Positions 18,017-28,557 of a stretch of 64,000 nucleotides of DNA are shown here, piece after piece. The DNA is taken from assembly GCF_000756775.1 (NCBI RefSeq), contig NZ_CCSF01000001.1:620001-684000 (forward strand). Reading direction: 5' to 3'. The notes below the pieces were generated by a model. That model was given only the letters and a program-made list of their open reading frames with translations. It did not search any database and was not told where the DNA came from. The translations under genes were made by a program, and so were the position numbers. Numbering within the stretch: position 1 is the first letter of the stretch; each line of letters begins with the position of its first letter. This stretch comes from Pseudomonas saudiphocaensis. Its GTDB lineage: Bacteria; Pseudomonadota; Gammaproteobacteria; Pseudomonadales; Pseudomonadaceae.

Positions 18017-18374
18017 GGGGCAGTGTCTCTCTGTGTGATACCCGGAAACGAAAGTTGTCCAGGCGTCGGGCCGTCGCCGCTGGACTTACATAGCATTGAT
18101 GTACGCAGGGGACAGGGAAGTCACATCGAAAGTTCGTAGTTGAGTCTGTGTTTTCAATTAGCCGAAGGTATAAGGTTTTTTGTAATTGAGTCGGTAGCTT
18201 TACTGAGTTGCTAACTTATTGATCTCATTAGATTTATATCTCTTCCGGGGTGTTTTAATCATCTCGCTTCGCTTGGGCTCCAAAACCTGGCGTGGCAATA
18301 GGTCGCGGTTATTCAGAGCAAAAAAAAACGGTCAAGCCCTGAAAGGCTCGACCGTTCTGTGTTGCCAGAAGATG
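18017..18374. other. Gene-free stretch of about 360 bp
   Basis: This AT-richer DNA lies between two minus-strand genes. It contains the chemoreceptor terminator (18328-18355) at its left-hand gene's end and presumably the promoter of the 89-residue gene close to 18016. I see no coding frame or RNA gene here. Confidence 0.5.
18328..18355 (-). terminator. Rho-independent terminator of the chemoreceptor gene
   Basis: ACGGTCAAGCC (18328-18338) pairs with GGCTCGACCGT (18345-18355) with one G-T wobble. The preceding run of A residues is a T-run on the minus strand. It lies 20 bp past the MCP stop. Confidence 0.88.
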
Positions 18375-20009
18375 TCAGACCTTGAACTGTCGGAGCAGAC
18401 GGTTCAGCTGTTCAGCCAGCTCTCCCAGCTGCCTGCCGGCAGCGCTCGATTGCTCAGCAGCGTTGGTGCTTTCCTGGGCAAGACCAGCAGCCTGGGTGAC
18501 GTTCTGGTTGATGTCTTCGACCACATGACTTTGCTGCAGCGTAGCGCTGGCGATCGACGAGTTGAGCCCCGAGAGATTGCGTAGCGACTGAGCAATCTGC
18601 CCAAGGCTTTCGCCGGCCTGGCTGGCCTGTTCGACAGTGGCCTGGGTGGCGCGATTGCTTTCCATGATCACGCTGACGGCGGCGCCGGAGTTCTTCTGCA
18701 GGCCCTCGATCATCGTATGGATTTCAGCTGTCGACTGCTGAGTGCGCTGTGCCAGCATGCGTACTTCATCAGCCACGACCGCAAAGCCACGACCCTGGTC
18801 ACCGGCGCGTGCCGCTTCGATGGCGGCGTTGAGCGCCAGCAGGTTGGTCTGGTCGGCGATTGATCCAATGACTTCCAGGACCGAGCCGATCTTGGTGGTT
18901 TCATCGGCCAGGGACTGAATCACATCAACGGCCTGGCTGATGGTGCTGGACAACTGGTCGATCTGCTGCAGGCTGGCTTCGATGTTCTGCTGGCCAAGCC
19001 CTGCCTGGTTATCTGCCTCACCAACTTCGTTGGAGGCGTGTTCGGCGTTCTTCGCCACTTCCTGCACCGCGTAAGTCACCTCGTTCACGGCTGTGGCAAC
19101 TAGCTCCATCTGCTGAAGCTGCTGCTGGCTTTGCTTGTGTGCCTGTTCGGCAAGCTTCCCCAGGGTTCCTGAAGATTGGTCCAGAGCGTTGGCCGTATTC
19201 GAGAGCTGGCCGATCAGCGTACGAAGCTTGCGGCTGAAGGTATTGAAGTCGCGGCCCAGTGCGGTCAACTCGTCGTTGCCGGAAACATCAAGCTCGCGTG
19301 TCAGGTCAGCCTCGCCGCTGGCGATATTGGCCATGGCCTGCATGGAGTGCCGCAGTGGTTGGGTAATACTGCGTATGAGAACGGCCACGATTACGGCCAG
19401 CAGCACGGCGATGGCCAAGCCAATCAAGGAGAAGCGAACCATGTAGCCCTGGAATTCCTTTTCCACATCGTCCACATAAATACCGGAACCGATGATCCAG
19501 CCCCAGGGCTTGAATAGTTCGACGTAGGAGATTTTCGGTACTGGGTTTTTCTCGCCAGGTTTGGCCCACTCGTATTCCACCAGTCCGGCACCCTGTTGAC
19601 GGGCGACCTTGACCATCTCGTTGAAAAGTTCCTTTCCGTTCGGGTCTTTGGTCTTCGACAAGTCCTGACCGTCGAGCTCGGGCCGCATGGGATGCATCAG
19701 CATCGTCGGGCCCATGTCATTGATCCAGAAATAGTCATCCTCGCCATAGCGCAGGACCTTCACCTGTTCCATGGCGGCTTTTTGCGCATCGGCTTTGGAC
19801 ATGGCACCGCTGGCTTCAAGCTGCTGATAGTGACTGAGGATGCCCAGAGAGGTCTCGACGATGTTCTGGGTCATGAGCTGTTTGGCCTTGTACAGATCGC
19901 TGCGTACCTGCTGCATCATCAACATGCCAAGCAGGAATAGCATCGCCACGGCTACTAGCGGAATAAGCCAGAGACGCTTACTGATGGGAAAACTTCGCAG
20001 CATATTCAT
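18375..20009 (-). CDS. Methyl-accepting chemotaxis protein with single-Cache sensor domain
   Basis: This 544-residue receptor has an N-terminal TM helix ([20 protein letters not shown]), then a periplasmic sCache_2 domain ([50 protein letters not shown]). A second TM near residue 200, a HAMP domain, and a long cytoplasmic coiled coil follow. The MCP hairpin tip is [35 protein letters not shown]. sCache_2 receptors often sense small carboxylates; the ligand here is not readable. It is transcribed alone and ended by a strong terminator. The C-terminus lacks a CheB/CheR-tethering pentapeptide. Confidence 0.93.
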   Translation of the reverse strand: MNMLRSFPISKRLWLIPLVAVAMLFLLGMLMMQQVRSDLYKAKQLMTQNIVETSLGILSHYQQLEASGAMSKADAQKAAMEQVKVLRYGEDDYFWINDMGPTMLMHPMRPELDGQDLSKTKDPNGKELFNEMVKVARQQGAGLVEYEWAKPGEKNPVPKISYVELFKPWGWIIGSGIYVDDVEKEFQGYMVRFSLIGLAIAVLLAVIVAVLIRSITQPLRHSMQAMANIASGEADLTRELDVSGNDELTALGRDFNTFSRKLRTLIGQLSNTANALDQSSGTLGKLAEQAHKQSQQQLQQMELVATAVNEVTYAVQEVAKNAEHASNEVGEADNQAGLGQQNIEASLQQIDQLSSTISQAVDVIQSLADETTKIGSVLEVIGSIADQTNLLALNAAIEAARAGDQGRGFAVVADEVRMLAQRTQQSTAEIHTMIEGLQKNSGAAVSVIMESNRATQATVEQASQAGESLGQIAQSLRNLSGLNSSIASATLQQSHVVEDINQNVTQAAGLAQESTNAAEQSSAAGRQLGELAEQLNRLLRQFKV

Positions 20010-20285
20010 TTGTTTATGAACTCCTGTTAAAGCCTTTATTTCATTATTATCCGCGCGCTGGCATTCCAGGTACGTGGCACGCTGCCTCAGTGGGCTGGGG
20101 AACTGCCTGCTTTTTCATGGCATGTGGAGAGTATGTCGGCACATCGCTGAAAAAAATGAGCAGGGCACTGCAGCGAAGATGAATTTACTCGCTTGCGGTG
20201 GGTCAGAACTGCGCCGATCTGGCTATCGGGCATATACCTTTGTTGCATATTCAAATGCGGTGGCTGCATCGCTGATGGGGAATAG

Positions 20286-21116
20286 ATGGATCTTTGGCTT
20301 GCTTTTCAGGCATTGATTTTAGGGGTAGTAGAGGGCATCACCGAGTTTCTCCCAATCTCCAGTACCGGGCACCAGATCATCGTCGCCGATCTGATTGGCT
20401 TCGGTGGTGAGCGGGCGTTAGCGTTCAATATCATCATCCAGCTTGGGGCCATTCTGGCCGTGGTCTGGGAATATCGAAGCAAGATATTCAGCGTGGTCGC
20501 AGGGTTGGCCACAGAAAAACCGGCGCAGAAATTCACCGTCAACCTGCTGGTCGCGTTCATGCCCGCTGTGGTGCTGGGTGTGGCGTTCGCCGACCTGATT
20601 CACGAATACCTGTTTAATCCGATTACCGTTGCCACTGCGCTGGTTATCGGTGGGGTGGTCATGCTCTGGGCGGAAAAGCGTCCGCATCGTATCCAGGCCG
20701 AAACCGTTGATGACATGCACTGGAGCCATGCGCTGAAGGTGGGCTTTGCCCAGTGTCTGGCCCTGGTGCCGGGAACCTCGCGTTCGGGCGCGACCATTAT
20801 CGGCGGGCTGCTGTTCGGGCTGTCGCGCAAGGCGGCGACCGAGTTTTCCTTCTTCCTGGCCATGCCGACCATGGTCGGTGCCGCGGTTTATTCGGGCTAC
20901 AAGTACCGGGAACTGTTCCAGCCAGGCGATTTCCCGGTGTTCGCCATTGGCTTCGTGGTTTCCTTTATCTTCGCCATGCTGGCCGTACGCGCCTTGCTGA
21001 AATTTATCGGCAACCACAGTTACGCGGCATTTGCCTGGTACCGAATCGCTTTCGGCCTCTTTATCCTGGCGACCTGGCAGTTCAGCATGATCGACTGGAG
21101 TACAGCTACCGGCTGA
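20286..21116 (+). CDS. uppP: Undecaprenyl-diphosphatase (BacA type)
   Basis: This 276-residue polytopic protein carries both family signatures: [19 protein letters not shown] near the N-terminus and [22 protein letters not shown] in the middle, which together form the active site. It removes a phosphate from undecaprenyl pyrophosphate to recycle the carrier for peptidoglycan synthesis and gives bacitracin resistance when abundant. It stands alone, with 276 bp of upstream DNA shared divergently with the chemoreceptor gene. It is convergent with putA. Confidence 0.95.
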   Translation: MDLWLAFQALILGVVEGITEFLPISSTGHQIIVADLIGFGGERALAFNIIIQLGAILAVVWEYRSKIFSVVAGLATEKPAQKFTVNLLVAFMPAVVLGVAFADLIHEYLFNPITVATALVIGGVVMLWAEKRPHRIQAETVDDMHWSHALKVGFAQCLALVPGTSRSGATIIGGLLFGLSRKAATEFSFFLAMPTMVGAAVYSGYKYRELFQPGDFPVFAIGFVVSFIFAMLAVRALLKFIGNHSYAAFAWYRIAFGLFILATWQFSMIDWSTATG

Positions 21117-21191
21117 TCTGCGGGCTACGTCTGACAGCAAGCTCTGGCTGGGCCAGCACGACCTACGCCGCAGGCTGCGCTCAACCGCCTG

Positions 21192-24100
21192 TTAACCAAT
21201 GGTCATCAGGCTGGCGTTGCCTCCCGCGGCGGCGGTGTTGATGCTCAGGGCGCGTTCGATCAGCAGGCGCTCCAGCGGTATATCCGTTTCGCCAGGGGCC
21301 AGCCCTTGCAAGCCGATGAGAGGGCCGCTGCGTTCTGCAAGTTGCCGGCTGACATTGCGTAGTTGCTCGGGATCACCATGGTGCAGCACGCTATCGAAGC
21401 GTACGTCGTCCTGGGTCCAGTCGCTGACAAGCCTGATTCGCGCTTGAACCGGCTCCGGTAACCGCTCAAACAGAGAGTTGCCGAGCGGGTTCTGTGGCAT
21501 CACGGCCTGGCTGCCGATGGCCAGTATGGCCGCCAGCTGAGTCAATAGATCCTGTTCGTTTTCAGCCAGGCACAGCACATGCTCGCGCGGGAGCAGGCTA
21601 TAAGTGTTGCGCTCGCCGGTGGGGCCATTCAGCACGCGGGTGCTGCCACTCTGAGATTGCCCGCGATAGTGTTCGCAGAGGCTGGCCAATTCCGCCATTG
21701 CATTGTCCTGTGCCCATTGTTTGAACTGCCGGAAGGCCCTTTCCTGATCTTCATTGGCGATGAATTCTGGCGCGCTTTCGGTGCCGCCGAAGTCCAGCGC
21801 CCGACGCAGTGCGTCGTCAGGCCTGGCCGAAAGCAGGCGATACAGATACAACGGGCCGCCCGCCTTGGGGCCAGTGCCAGAAAGGCCCTCCCCACCGAAG
21901 GGCTGTACGCCGACCACCGCCCCAACGATGTTTCGATTGACGTAAAGGTTACCCACCCGGGCACGCTCGACAATCTTGGCGATCGTCTCGTCGATGCGCG
22001 TATGCACGCCGAGGGTCAAGCCATAGCCCGCGGCGTTGATCTGATCGAGCAGTGAGTCCAGCTCGGCGCGACAGTAACGCAGTATGTGCAGTACCGGGCC
22101 GAAGACCTCCTGTTGCAACTCATCGAGGCGCTCCAACTCGATCAGCGTCGGCACTACATAGGTGCCATGGGCGCATTCATGCTCATCGACGCGCGCCATC
22201 TGATGAACCGTTCGGCCCTTTTCACGCATGTTTTGCAGATGCCTTTCGATGGTTTCGCGCGCCTCCTGGTCGATGACCGGGCCGATATCCACCGACAGCC
22301 GTTGCGGGTTGCCCATTTGCGCCTCGGCCATGGCGCCCTTGAGCATGTTGATGATGCGTTCGGCTACCTCTTCCTGAACGCAGAGGACGCGCAGGGCGGA
22401 ACAGCGTTGCCCGGCACTATCGAAAGCAGAGGCCAAGACATCCATGACGACCTGCTCGGTCAGGGCGGACGAGTCGACGATCATCGCGTTCTGCCCACCG
22501 GTTTCAGCGATCAGTGGAATGCTTCGACCATGCTCATCCAGGCGTCCGGCAATACTGCGTTGCAGGATCGAGGCGACCGCAGTAGAACCGGTAAACATCA
22601 CCCCGCGTACTCGCTCGTCCGCCACCAGGCGTGCACCGACGGTTTCGCCACGGCCCGGTAGCAACTGCAGCGCGTCACGCGGAATGCCGGCCTCATGCAG
22701 GATCCGCACCCCCAGGGTTGCGATCAGTGGGGTCTGCTCGGCGGGCTTGGCCAGCACCGTATTGCCCGCGCCAAGGGCGGCGCAAATCTGCCCAGTGAAG
22801 ATGGCCAGCGGGAAGTTCCAGGGGCTGATGCACACTACTGGCCCCAATGGAATGTGCGTGTCGTTGTCGAAGTTGCTGCGTACCTCGGCGCCATAAAAGC
22901 GCAGAAAGTCCACCGCTTCGCGGACTTCAGCGATGGCGTTGACGAAGGATTTGCCTGCCTCGCGGACCAGTACGCCGATCAGCTCATGAATTCTGCCTTC
23001 CATCAGCTCGGCCGCCCGCTCCAGGGCCGCGGCGCGCTCACTGGGTAGAGTCGCCTTCCATGTCTGCGCGCTTTCGGTGGCACAGCGAAGGGCGTTGTCC
23101 ACATCCTCTTCGGTCGCCTCCTGCACTAGGCCCACCTGGTCACGGTGGTCAGCCGGGTTGAGCAGAGGCTCGGCAGTGCTCGCTCTGGGCTCCACATCGC
23201 TCAGCAGGGGCGCTGCGCTGTAAAGCTTGTGTGAGCAGGCGAGCAGGGCAGAAGAGAGCGAAGCCAGGCGCTGCTCGCTGGACAGGTCGATACCGCAAGA
23301 GTTGAGCCGTGCGTCGCCGTAAAGATGGCGAGGGAGTGGAATGCGCGGATGCGGCAGGCCCAGCGTGCCCTCAGCGGCCAGAAACTTTTCCACGCTGCTG
23401 ACCGGGTCGGCCACCAACTCTTCGAGTGCGATGCTCTGGTCGGCGATGCGGTTGACGAAAGAGGTGTTGGCACCGTTTTCCAACAGGCGCCGCACCAGAT
23501 AGGCCAGCAGCGTTTCATGGCTGCCTACAGGGGCGTAAATCCGGCATGGGCGGTTGAGACGGCTGCCTCCCTTGCCCACAACCTGTTCATAGAGAGGCTC
23601 GCCCATCCCGTGCAGACACTGGAATTCATACTGGCCGGCGTAGTAATTCTGCCCGGCGAGCTGGTAGACCGCCGCCAGGGTGTGGGCGTTATGTGTAGCG
23701 AACTGCGGATAGATCGACTCGGGTGCGGCCAGCAGCTTGCGCGCGCAGGCCAGAAAGGACACATCGGTATAGGCCTTGCGGGTGTAGACCGGATAACCCT
23801 CAAGGCCATTGATCTGAGCCAGTTTGATCTCACTGTCCCAGTAGGCGCCCTTGACCAGCCGGATCATCAGCCGATGCCGACTGCGTCTGGCCAGGTCGAT
23901 CAGATATTCGACTACATAGGGGCAGCGCTTCTGATAGGCCTGGATAACGAAGCCGATGCCATTCCAGCCCGCCAGAGAAGGCTCAAAACAGAGACGCTCG
24001 AGCAGGTCCAGCGAAAGTTCGAGACGGTCGGCTTCTTCGGCATCGATATTGATGCCGATATCGTACTGTCGGGCCAGTTGCGTCAGAGACAGCAGGGTCG

Positions 24101-25139
24101 GGTAGAGCTCATCCATGACCCGCTCATACTGTGCACGGCTGTAGCGCGGGTGCAGCGCCGACAATTTGATGGAAATGCCGGGACCTTCATAGATGCCGCG
24201 TCCGTTCGATGCCTTGCCGATGGCGTGGATCGCCTGTTCGTAGGAAGCCAGATAGCGTCGTGCATCTTCGGCGGTCAGTGCAGCTTCGCCGAGCATGTCA
24301 TATGAATAACGGAATCCCTTGGCTTCCATGGTCTGGGCGTTGGACAGCGCCTCGCCAATGGTTTCGCCGGTAACGAACTGCTCGCCCATCAGCCGCATCG
24401 CCATGTCCACGCCCTTGCGAATCAGCGGCTCGCCGCCCTTGCCGATCAGCCGGTTGAGCGAAGAGGTGAGGCCCGCCTCGTTGTGGGTGGCGACCAGCCG
24501 ACCGGTCAGCATCAGGCCCCAAGTCGCGGCGTTGACGAATACCGACTGGCTGTTGCCCAGGTGCGGCTGCCAATTGCCGGTGCTGATCTTGTCGCGGATC
24601 AGTGCATCGCGGGTGCCTTTGTCCGGCACGCGCAGCAGGGCTTCGGCCAGGCACATCAGCGCCACGCCTTCCTGGGAAGACAGCGAAAACTCCTGCAGCA
24701 ACCCCTGGACCAGCCCCTGGCGCCCGCCGGCGCTCTTGCGGTTGCGCAAGTTGCCGGCGATACGCATGGCCAGGCTGTGCGCGGCTGCAGCCTTGTCCGG
24801 AGCAAGCCGGGCCTGTTCCAGCAGGACCGGCACGGCTTCGGGTTCGGGGCGGCGATAGGCGGCGGTAATCGCGGAGCGCAGGATCGACTGAGGCAGGATG
24901 GCTTCGGCAAATTCCAGAAACGGTTGGCTGGCAGGCTCGCTGTCGAGTTCTGGGTCCTGATCGTCAGTGTCGAAGTGGCGCTTCTCGCTCAGCTCTCCGG
25001 TGCTGTCGAGTTGCTCGAGGAAATCAAAGACGGCCTGCCGGATCAGCCACTGTGGCGTGCGATCAAGCCTGCGAGCGGCTGCGGCGAGTCGCTCGCGAGT
25101 CGCATCATCGAGCCTGATGCCAAATGTGGTGATGCTCAT
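21192..25139 (-). CDS. putA: Trifunctional proline utilisation protein PutA
   Basis: The product is a 1315-residue PutA. Residues 1-47 form a ribbon-helix-helix DNA-binding domain (MSITTFGIRLDDATRERLAA). About 190-570 is the FAD proline dehydrogenase barrel (RLVKGAYWDSEIK, YAPVGSHETLLAYLVRRLLENGAN). About 650-1120 is P5C dehydrogenase (ISPWNFPLAIF, ETGGQNAMIVDSSA, catalytic Cys in DSAGQRCSALRV), and a C-terminal type-B domain follows. It oxidises proline to glutamate at the membrane and represses put genes when proline is absent. No putP lies next to it here. The length is close to the 1320 residues of E. coli PutA. Confidence 0.97.
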   Translation of the reverse strand: MSITTFGIRLDDATRERLAAAARRLDRTPQWLIRQAVFDFLEQLDSTGELSEKRHFDTDDQDPELDSEPASQPFLEFAEAILPQSILRSAITAAYRRPEPEAVPVLLEQARLAPDKAAAAHSLAMRIAGNLRNRKSAGGRQGLVQGLLQEFSLSSQEGVALMCLAEALLRVPDKGTRDALIRDKISTGNWQPHLGNSQSVFVNAATWGLMLTGRLVATHNEAGLTSSLNRLIGKGGEPLIRKGVDMAMRLMGEQFVTGETIGEALSNAQTMEAKGFRYSYDMLGEAALTAEDARRYLASYEQAIHAIGKASNGRGIYEGPGISIKLSALHPRYSRAQYERVMDELYPTLLSLTQLARQYDIGINIDAEEADRLELSLDLLERLCFEPSLAGWNGIGFVIQAYQKRCPYVVEYLIDLARRSRHRLMIRLVKGAYWDSEIKLAQINGLEGYPVYTRKAYTDVSFLACARKLLAAPESIYPQFATHNAHTLAAVYQLAGQNYYAGQYEFQCLHGMGEPLYEQVVGKGGSRLNRPCRIYAPVGSHETLLAYLVRRLLENGANTSFVNRIADQSIALEELVADPVSSVEKFLAAEGTLGLPHPRIPLPRHLYGDARLNSCGIDLSSEQRLASLSSALLACSHKLYSAAPLLSDVEPRASTAEPLLNPADHRDQVGLVQEATEEDVDNALRCATESAQTWKATLPSERAAALERAAELMEGRIHELIGVLVREAGKSFVNAIAEVREAVDFLRFYGAEVRSNFDNDTHIPLGPVVCISPWNFPLAIFTGQICAALGAGNTVLAKPAEQTPLIATLGVRILHEAGIPRDALQLLPGRGETVGARLVADERVRGVMFTGSTAVASILQRSIAGRLDEHGRSIPLIAETGGQNAMIVDSSALTEQVVMDVLASAFDSAGQRCSALRVLCVQEEVAERIINMLKGAMAEAQMGNPQRLSVDIGPVIDQEARETIERHLQNMREKGRTVHQMARVDEHECAHGTYVVPTLIELERLDELQQEVFGPVLHILRYCRAELDSLLDQINAAGYGLTLGVHTRIDETIAKIVERARVGNLYVNRNIVGAVVGVQPFGGEGLSGTGPKAGGPLYLYRLLSARPDDALRRALDFGGTESAPEFIANEDQERAFRQFKQWAQDNAMAELASLCEHYRGQSQSGSTRVLNGPTGERNTYSLLPREHVLCLAENEQDLLTQLAAILAIGSQAVMPQNPLGNSLFERLPEPVQARIRLVSDWTQDDVRFDSVLHHGDPEQLRNVSRQLAERSGPLIGLQGLAPGETDIPLERLLIERALSINTAAAGGNASLMTIG

Positions 25140-25306
25140 GGTGGCTGCCCTCTATGGTCCTCAAAGAGAGCTTAGACCTTCCGCAAGGAGATTTTTGGTT
25201 AGCCTATAAACGGCATTCCAGACGCCATTGATGAAATATTTGCGCATATGGTCACGGTGGCTACGCTGAACCTACACGAGGCTGACAACAACAAGAGAGG
25301 CTCGCC

Positions 25307-25513
25307 ATGATCAACCACCGAAATACTCAGGTCGTTGCATTCGAGTTGTGGCGCTTTTATGCGCATTGCGTCGCTGTCATCGTGGTTGCAGGAGCAGTGC
25401 TTATTGGCTTTCTGGTGTCCTGGACGCTGGCCTTGAAGGTTGGGGTGCTGCCGCTACTGGCCTTGTTGGTGGCCGACGTCATGGTGATGCGACGCGACGT
25501 CGATAACCCCTGA
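25307..25513 (+). CDS. Small membrane protein of 68 residues, function unknown
   Basis: AGAGAGG precedes the ATG at 25307 with suitable spacing. The product has a short polar N-terminus (MINHRNTQVVAFELWRFY), then two hydrophobic stretches (VAVIVVAGAVLIGFLVSWTL and VGVLPLLALLVADVMVM), and a charged tail, so it is probably a two-helix inner-membrane hairpin. It is divergent from putA with about 170 bp between starts, so it could share the PutA-controlled region. I recognise no family. Confidence 0.65.
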   Translation: MINHRNTQVVAFELWRFYAHCVAVIVVAGAVLIGFLVSWTLALKVGVLPLLALLVADVMVMRRDVDNP

Positions 25514-25778
25514 AAGGCAACTGCTGGAAACGCCGCGGCCAGGTGCGGCGAATGGACTCCACCGTATCTGGCAAATCCTCCTAGCACCATCGATGCAAAA
25601 CCAGCCCATCTAAGGCTGCTACTCATCCCGCAACGACAGCTCTCACCAACCAAGTCCACCCTCTGGATTACCCCTGCGGGTAGCATCCAGGCGCCTCGCT
25701 CGGGCAGTATAGCGCCGCCGCCCAGCCAACTCCGGATGTCGCGGCACGATCCTCCAACATGAAAGTAGAGAATGTCGC

Positions 25779-26801
25779 ATGACTGAGCAGGCGTTGTTAC
25801 TGGTCAACCTGGGTTCACCGGCTTCCACCGATGTCGCAGATGTGCGTCGTTATCTCAATCAGTTCCTTATGGATCCCTATGTCGTCGATCTGCCATGGCC
25901 GCTGCGTCGCCTGCTGGTGTCGCTGATTCTGGTCAAACGGCCAAAGGAGTCGGCCCATGCCTATGCCTCGATCTGGTGGCCGGAAGGCTCGCCTCTGGTG
26001 GTACTGAGCCAACGCCTGACCGAGGCTGTGCGCCCGTACTGGAGCGAAGGTCCGGTGGAGATGGCGATGCGTTACGGCGAGCCGTCGATCGAAGGTGCGT
26101 TGCTCAAGCTGGCCGGGCAGGGCATCCGCAAGGTGACCTTCGCCGCGCTGTATCCACAGTTTGCCGACAGCACCACAACGACAGCCATCGAGGAAGCACG
26201 GCGAGTCATTCGCGACAGGAAACTGGATATCCAGCTATCGATCCTGCAGCCTTTCTACGATCAGCCCGAATACCTTGACGCTCTGGTGGATAGTGCCAAA
26301 CCATATCTGCAGGACTTCGACCATCTGCTGCTGAGTTTCCACGGTTTGCCCGAGCGGCACCTGCACAAGACCGACCCGACCGGTTCGCACTGCCTGAAAG
26401 GTGCCGACTGCTGCCAGCGGGCCGAAGGCGCGGTACTTGCCAACTGCTACCGTGCGCAATGCATGCAGAGCAGCGCGTGGTTCGCCGAGCGTGCCGGGCT
26501 GCAGCCAAACCAATGGTCGGTCTCTTTTCAGTCGCGCTTGGGCCGGGCCAAGTGGATCGAGCCTTACACTGAGGAGCAGCTGGAGGCCCTTGCAGCCAAG
26601 GGTGTGAAGAAGCTCCTGGTGATGTGCCCTGCTTTCGTCGCCGACTGCATCGAGACGCTGGAGGAAATCGGTGATCGTGGGCGCGAACAGTTCATCGCCG
26701 CTGGCGGAACAGATTTGCAGCTGATTCCTTGCCTGAACACCCATGAGAGCTGGGTGCAGGCACTTGTCACCCTGTGCCGCCGCGCGCCGCAGGAGCTATA
26801 G
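25779..26801 (+). CDS. hemH: Ferrochelatase
   Basis: This 340-residue protein has ferrochelatase signatures: [22 protein letters not shown] at the N-terminus, YPQFADSTT, the active-site [18 protein letters not shown] with catalytic His, [16 protein letters not shown] and [17 protein letters not shown]. It inserts ferrous iron into protoporphyrin IX, the last step of heme synthesis. A cysteine-rich segment ([13 protein letters not shown] then NCYRAQC, about residues 204-228) follows the active site. Some bacterial ferrochelatases bind a [2Fe-2S] cluster through internal cysteines, so a cluster is possible here. Confidence 0.95.
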   Translation: MTEQALLLVNLGSPASTDVADVRRYLNQFLMDPYVVDLPWPLRRLLVSLILVKRPKESAHAYASIWWPEGSPLVVLSQRLTEAVRPYWSEGPVEMAMRYGEPSIEGALLKLAGQGIRKVTFAALYPQFADSTTTTAIEEARRVIRDRKLDIQLSILQPFYDQPEYLDALVDSAKPYLQDFDHLLLSFHGLPERHLHKTDPTGSHCLKGADCCQRAEGAVLANCYRAQCMQSSAWFAERAGLQPNQWSVSFQSRLGRAKWIEPYTEEQLEALAAKGVKKLLVMCPAFVADCIETLEEIGDRGREQFIAAGGTDLQLIPCLNTHESWVQALVTLCRRAPQEL

Positions 26802-26852
26802 CGCTGGACGGTTCCTAGGCCAAACTGGCTTGGTCTACGAACCGGCCGCACA

Positions 26853-28382
26853 TTATGGTGGCCCGTTTTCCAGCTCCAACTGCTGCTGCAAGTCATCCTG
26901 TAAGGCCGAGTCGTAGAAGCGCAGCGCGTTCTTGCCGTTGTTTTTTGCTTCGTACATCGACAGGTCGGCGCGCTTCATCAGCTCTTCGGCGCTGACGTCT
27001 GCCCCGCAAAACAGTGCGATGCCGATGCTGGCGCTGCTGTATAGCATTTCGTCTGCCAGGGGATAGGGCGTCGCCAGGGCTGCGAGCAACTTGTCGCCGA
27101 TCAGCTGCGCCTGTTCGACGGCTACCTCAGGCTGGCTATCAAGCTCTTCGAGCATCACCACGAACTCGTCGCCGCCCAACCGTGCCACAGTGTCGCTGCC
27201 GCGTACTCCACTGCACAGGCGCTGTGCAGCCTGCTGCAGAAACAGGTCGCCTACCGGGTGACCGTGGGCATCATTGATGTGCTTGAAATTGTCCAGGTCG
27301 ATAAACATCAGGGCACCGTGGCAGCCCCGGCGCGCACTGGTCGCCAGTGCCTGTTGCAGGCGATCAAGCAGCAGGCGACGGTTGGGCAGGTTGGTCAGCA
27401 AATCATAGAAGGCCAGTTGCTGGATGCGTTCCTCGGCGGTTTTGCGCAGCGTGATATCACGCAGGACGGCAACCACGGCGCGTTTGCTGTCTGCGGGTGT
27501 TTCCAGGCGCTGAATGTGAACGTCGTAGAACTTCTGGCCGTCTTCGGTGAGGTAGGGGAACTCCAGCGCTTGCGGCACGTTGCTGGTCAGGGCGAGCTGA
27601 ATGGTGGCCCTCAAGCGCTCCGAATCCTCCGGGCTCAGGGCCTGATGCGCACACTCGTTGGACAGCACATGGCAGCTGGCAAAATCCGGCCCGGCCCCGG
27701 ACGAGACGACTTCCAGATTGCGACCTTCCTCGTCAATGACCAGCAGCAGATCCGGAATGGCCCGGGTGATCGCGCTCAAGCGTGCTTCGCTGGCTCGTAG
27801 CGCCTTTTGCGCAAGGTGACGACGCGAAAGATCATCGAGCAGCAGCCCGACCATCACGGTTGCCAGCGGCATGATCAGCAGAGTGGGCAAGGCCAGCTGC
27901 CCGATATTCAGGGAGGTTACCGAAGGCAGCGCAAGTAGTGAGAGCAGCGCGAGGCCATGCAGGATCAAGCCGAGGGTCAGCAGCGGCCAGAAGTCGATTT
28001 TCCACCAGCCGCGCTCACAGCCAAGCCGAAAACCAAGGCCCAGCAGTAACGGTACGGCGATATTAAACAGACCGATATAGCTGCCCGCGCCACCGAGCCA
28101 GAGTCGGTAACCGCCAGCCATTATGCCGGCAATCACTGCCGCCAGCGGCCCGCCAAAGATTCCGGCCATGCTGAGCACTGTCGCGCGATTGTCATAGATG
28201 ACGCCCGGCTCCAGGGTGAAGGGCACCATCAAGCCGACCACACAGGCACCGCCGAACCAGAGTCCGGTAAGGATATGAGTTGCCGTCGGGTATTTGCCGG
28301 CCCAGTGATGGAGGGTAAAGCCGAGCAGCCAGCACAACGAGAGGAGCAGGGCGGCATTTTGCAGAAGCGTCAGGGCCATCAC
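26853..28382 (-). CDS. Membrane diguanylate cyclase: 5TMR-LYT, PAS, GGDEF
   Basis: In this 509-residue protein, residues about 1-175 form a five/six-helix 5TMR-LYT-type membrane sensor (GLMVPFTLEPGVIYDNRATVLSMAGIFGGP is characteristic). About 190-320 is a PAS domain (AITRAIPDLLLVIDEEG). About 330-500 is a GGDEF domain with active-site GGDEF (VARLGGDEFVVML) and the I-site RGSD five residues before it. It should make c-di-GMP. The neighbouring pqqF gene is divergent. No EAL domain is present. Confidence 0.92.
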   Translation of the reverse strand: MMALTLLQNAALLLSLCWLLGFTLHHWAGKYPTATHILTGLWFGGACVVGLMVPFTLEPGVIYDNRATVLSMAGIFGGPLAAVIAGIMAGGYRLWLGGAGSYIGLFNIAVPLLLGLGFRLGCERGWWKIDFWPLLTLGLILHGLALLSLLALPSVTSLNIGQLALPTLLIMPLATVMVGLLLDDLSRRHLAQKALRASEARLSAITRAIPDLLLVIDEEGRNLEVVSSGAGPDFASCHVLSNECAHQALSPEDSERLRATIQLALTSNVPQALEFPYLTEDGQKFYDVHIQRLETPADSKRAVVAVLRDITLRKTAEERIQQLAFYDLLTNLPNRRLLLDRLQQALATSARRGCHGALMFIDLDNFKHINDAHGHPVGDLFLQQAAQRLCSGVRGSDTVARLGGDEFVVMLEELDSQPEVAVEQAQLIGDKLLAALATPYPLADEMLYSSASIGIALFCGADVSAEELMKRADLSMYEAKNNGKNALRFYDSALQDDLQQQLELENGPP

Positions 28383-28557
28383 GGCACCTCGGATTGACTG
28401 ACTGGCTTTATGACATCAGCTTATCCCATGACCTGTGCCATAGCATCTGCCAGCATTGATGGTTTTTCAGCGGCACGCTGCCAATACTATGGCACCCTTG
28501 TGCCCAACTGGCCTGGTGCAACCCGGCCAAGCCTTATTGCCGGAGCCGTTGCTGCCT

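Noticed and set aside
20041-20285. Possible sigma-54 promoter (TGGCACG near 20076)
   Set aside because: The required GC element at the right spacing (TTGC about 4 nt on) is absent.
23325-24305. Open frame of 326 codons on the plus strand inside putA
   Set aside because: The opposite strand encodes the proline dehydrogenase domain with conserved motifs; the plus-strand product shows no family features.
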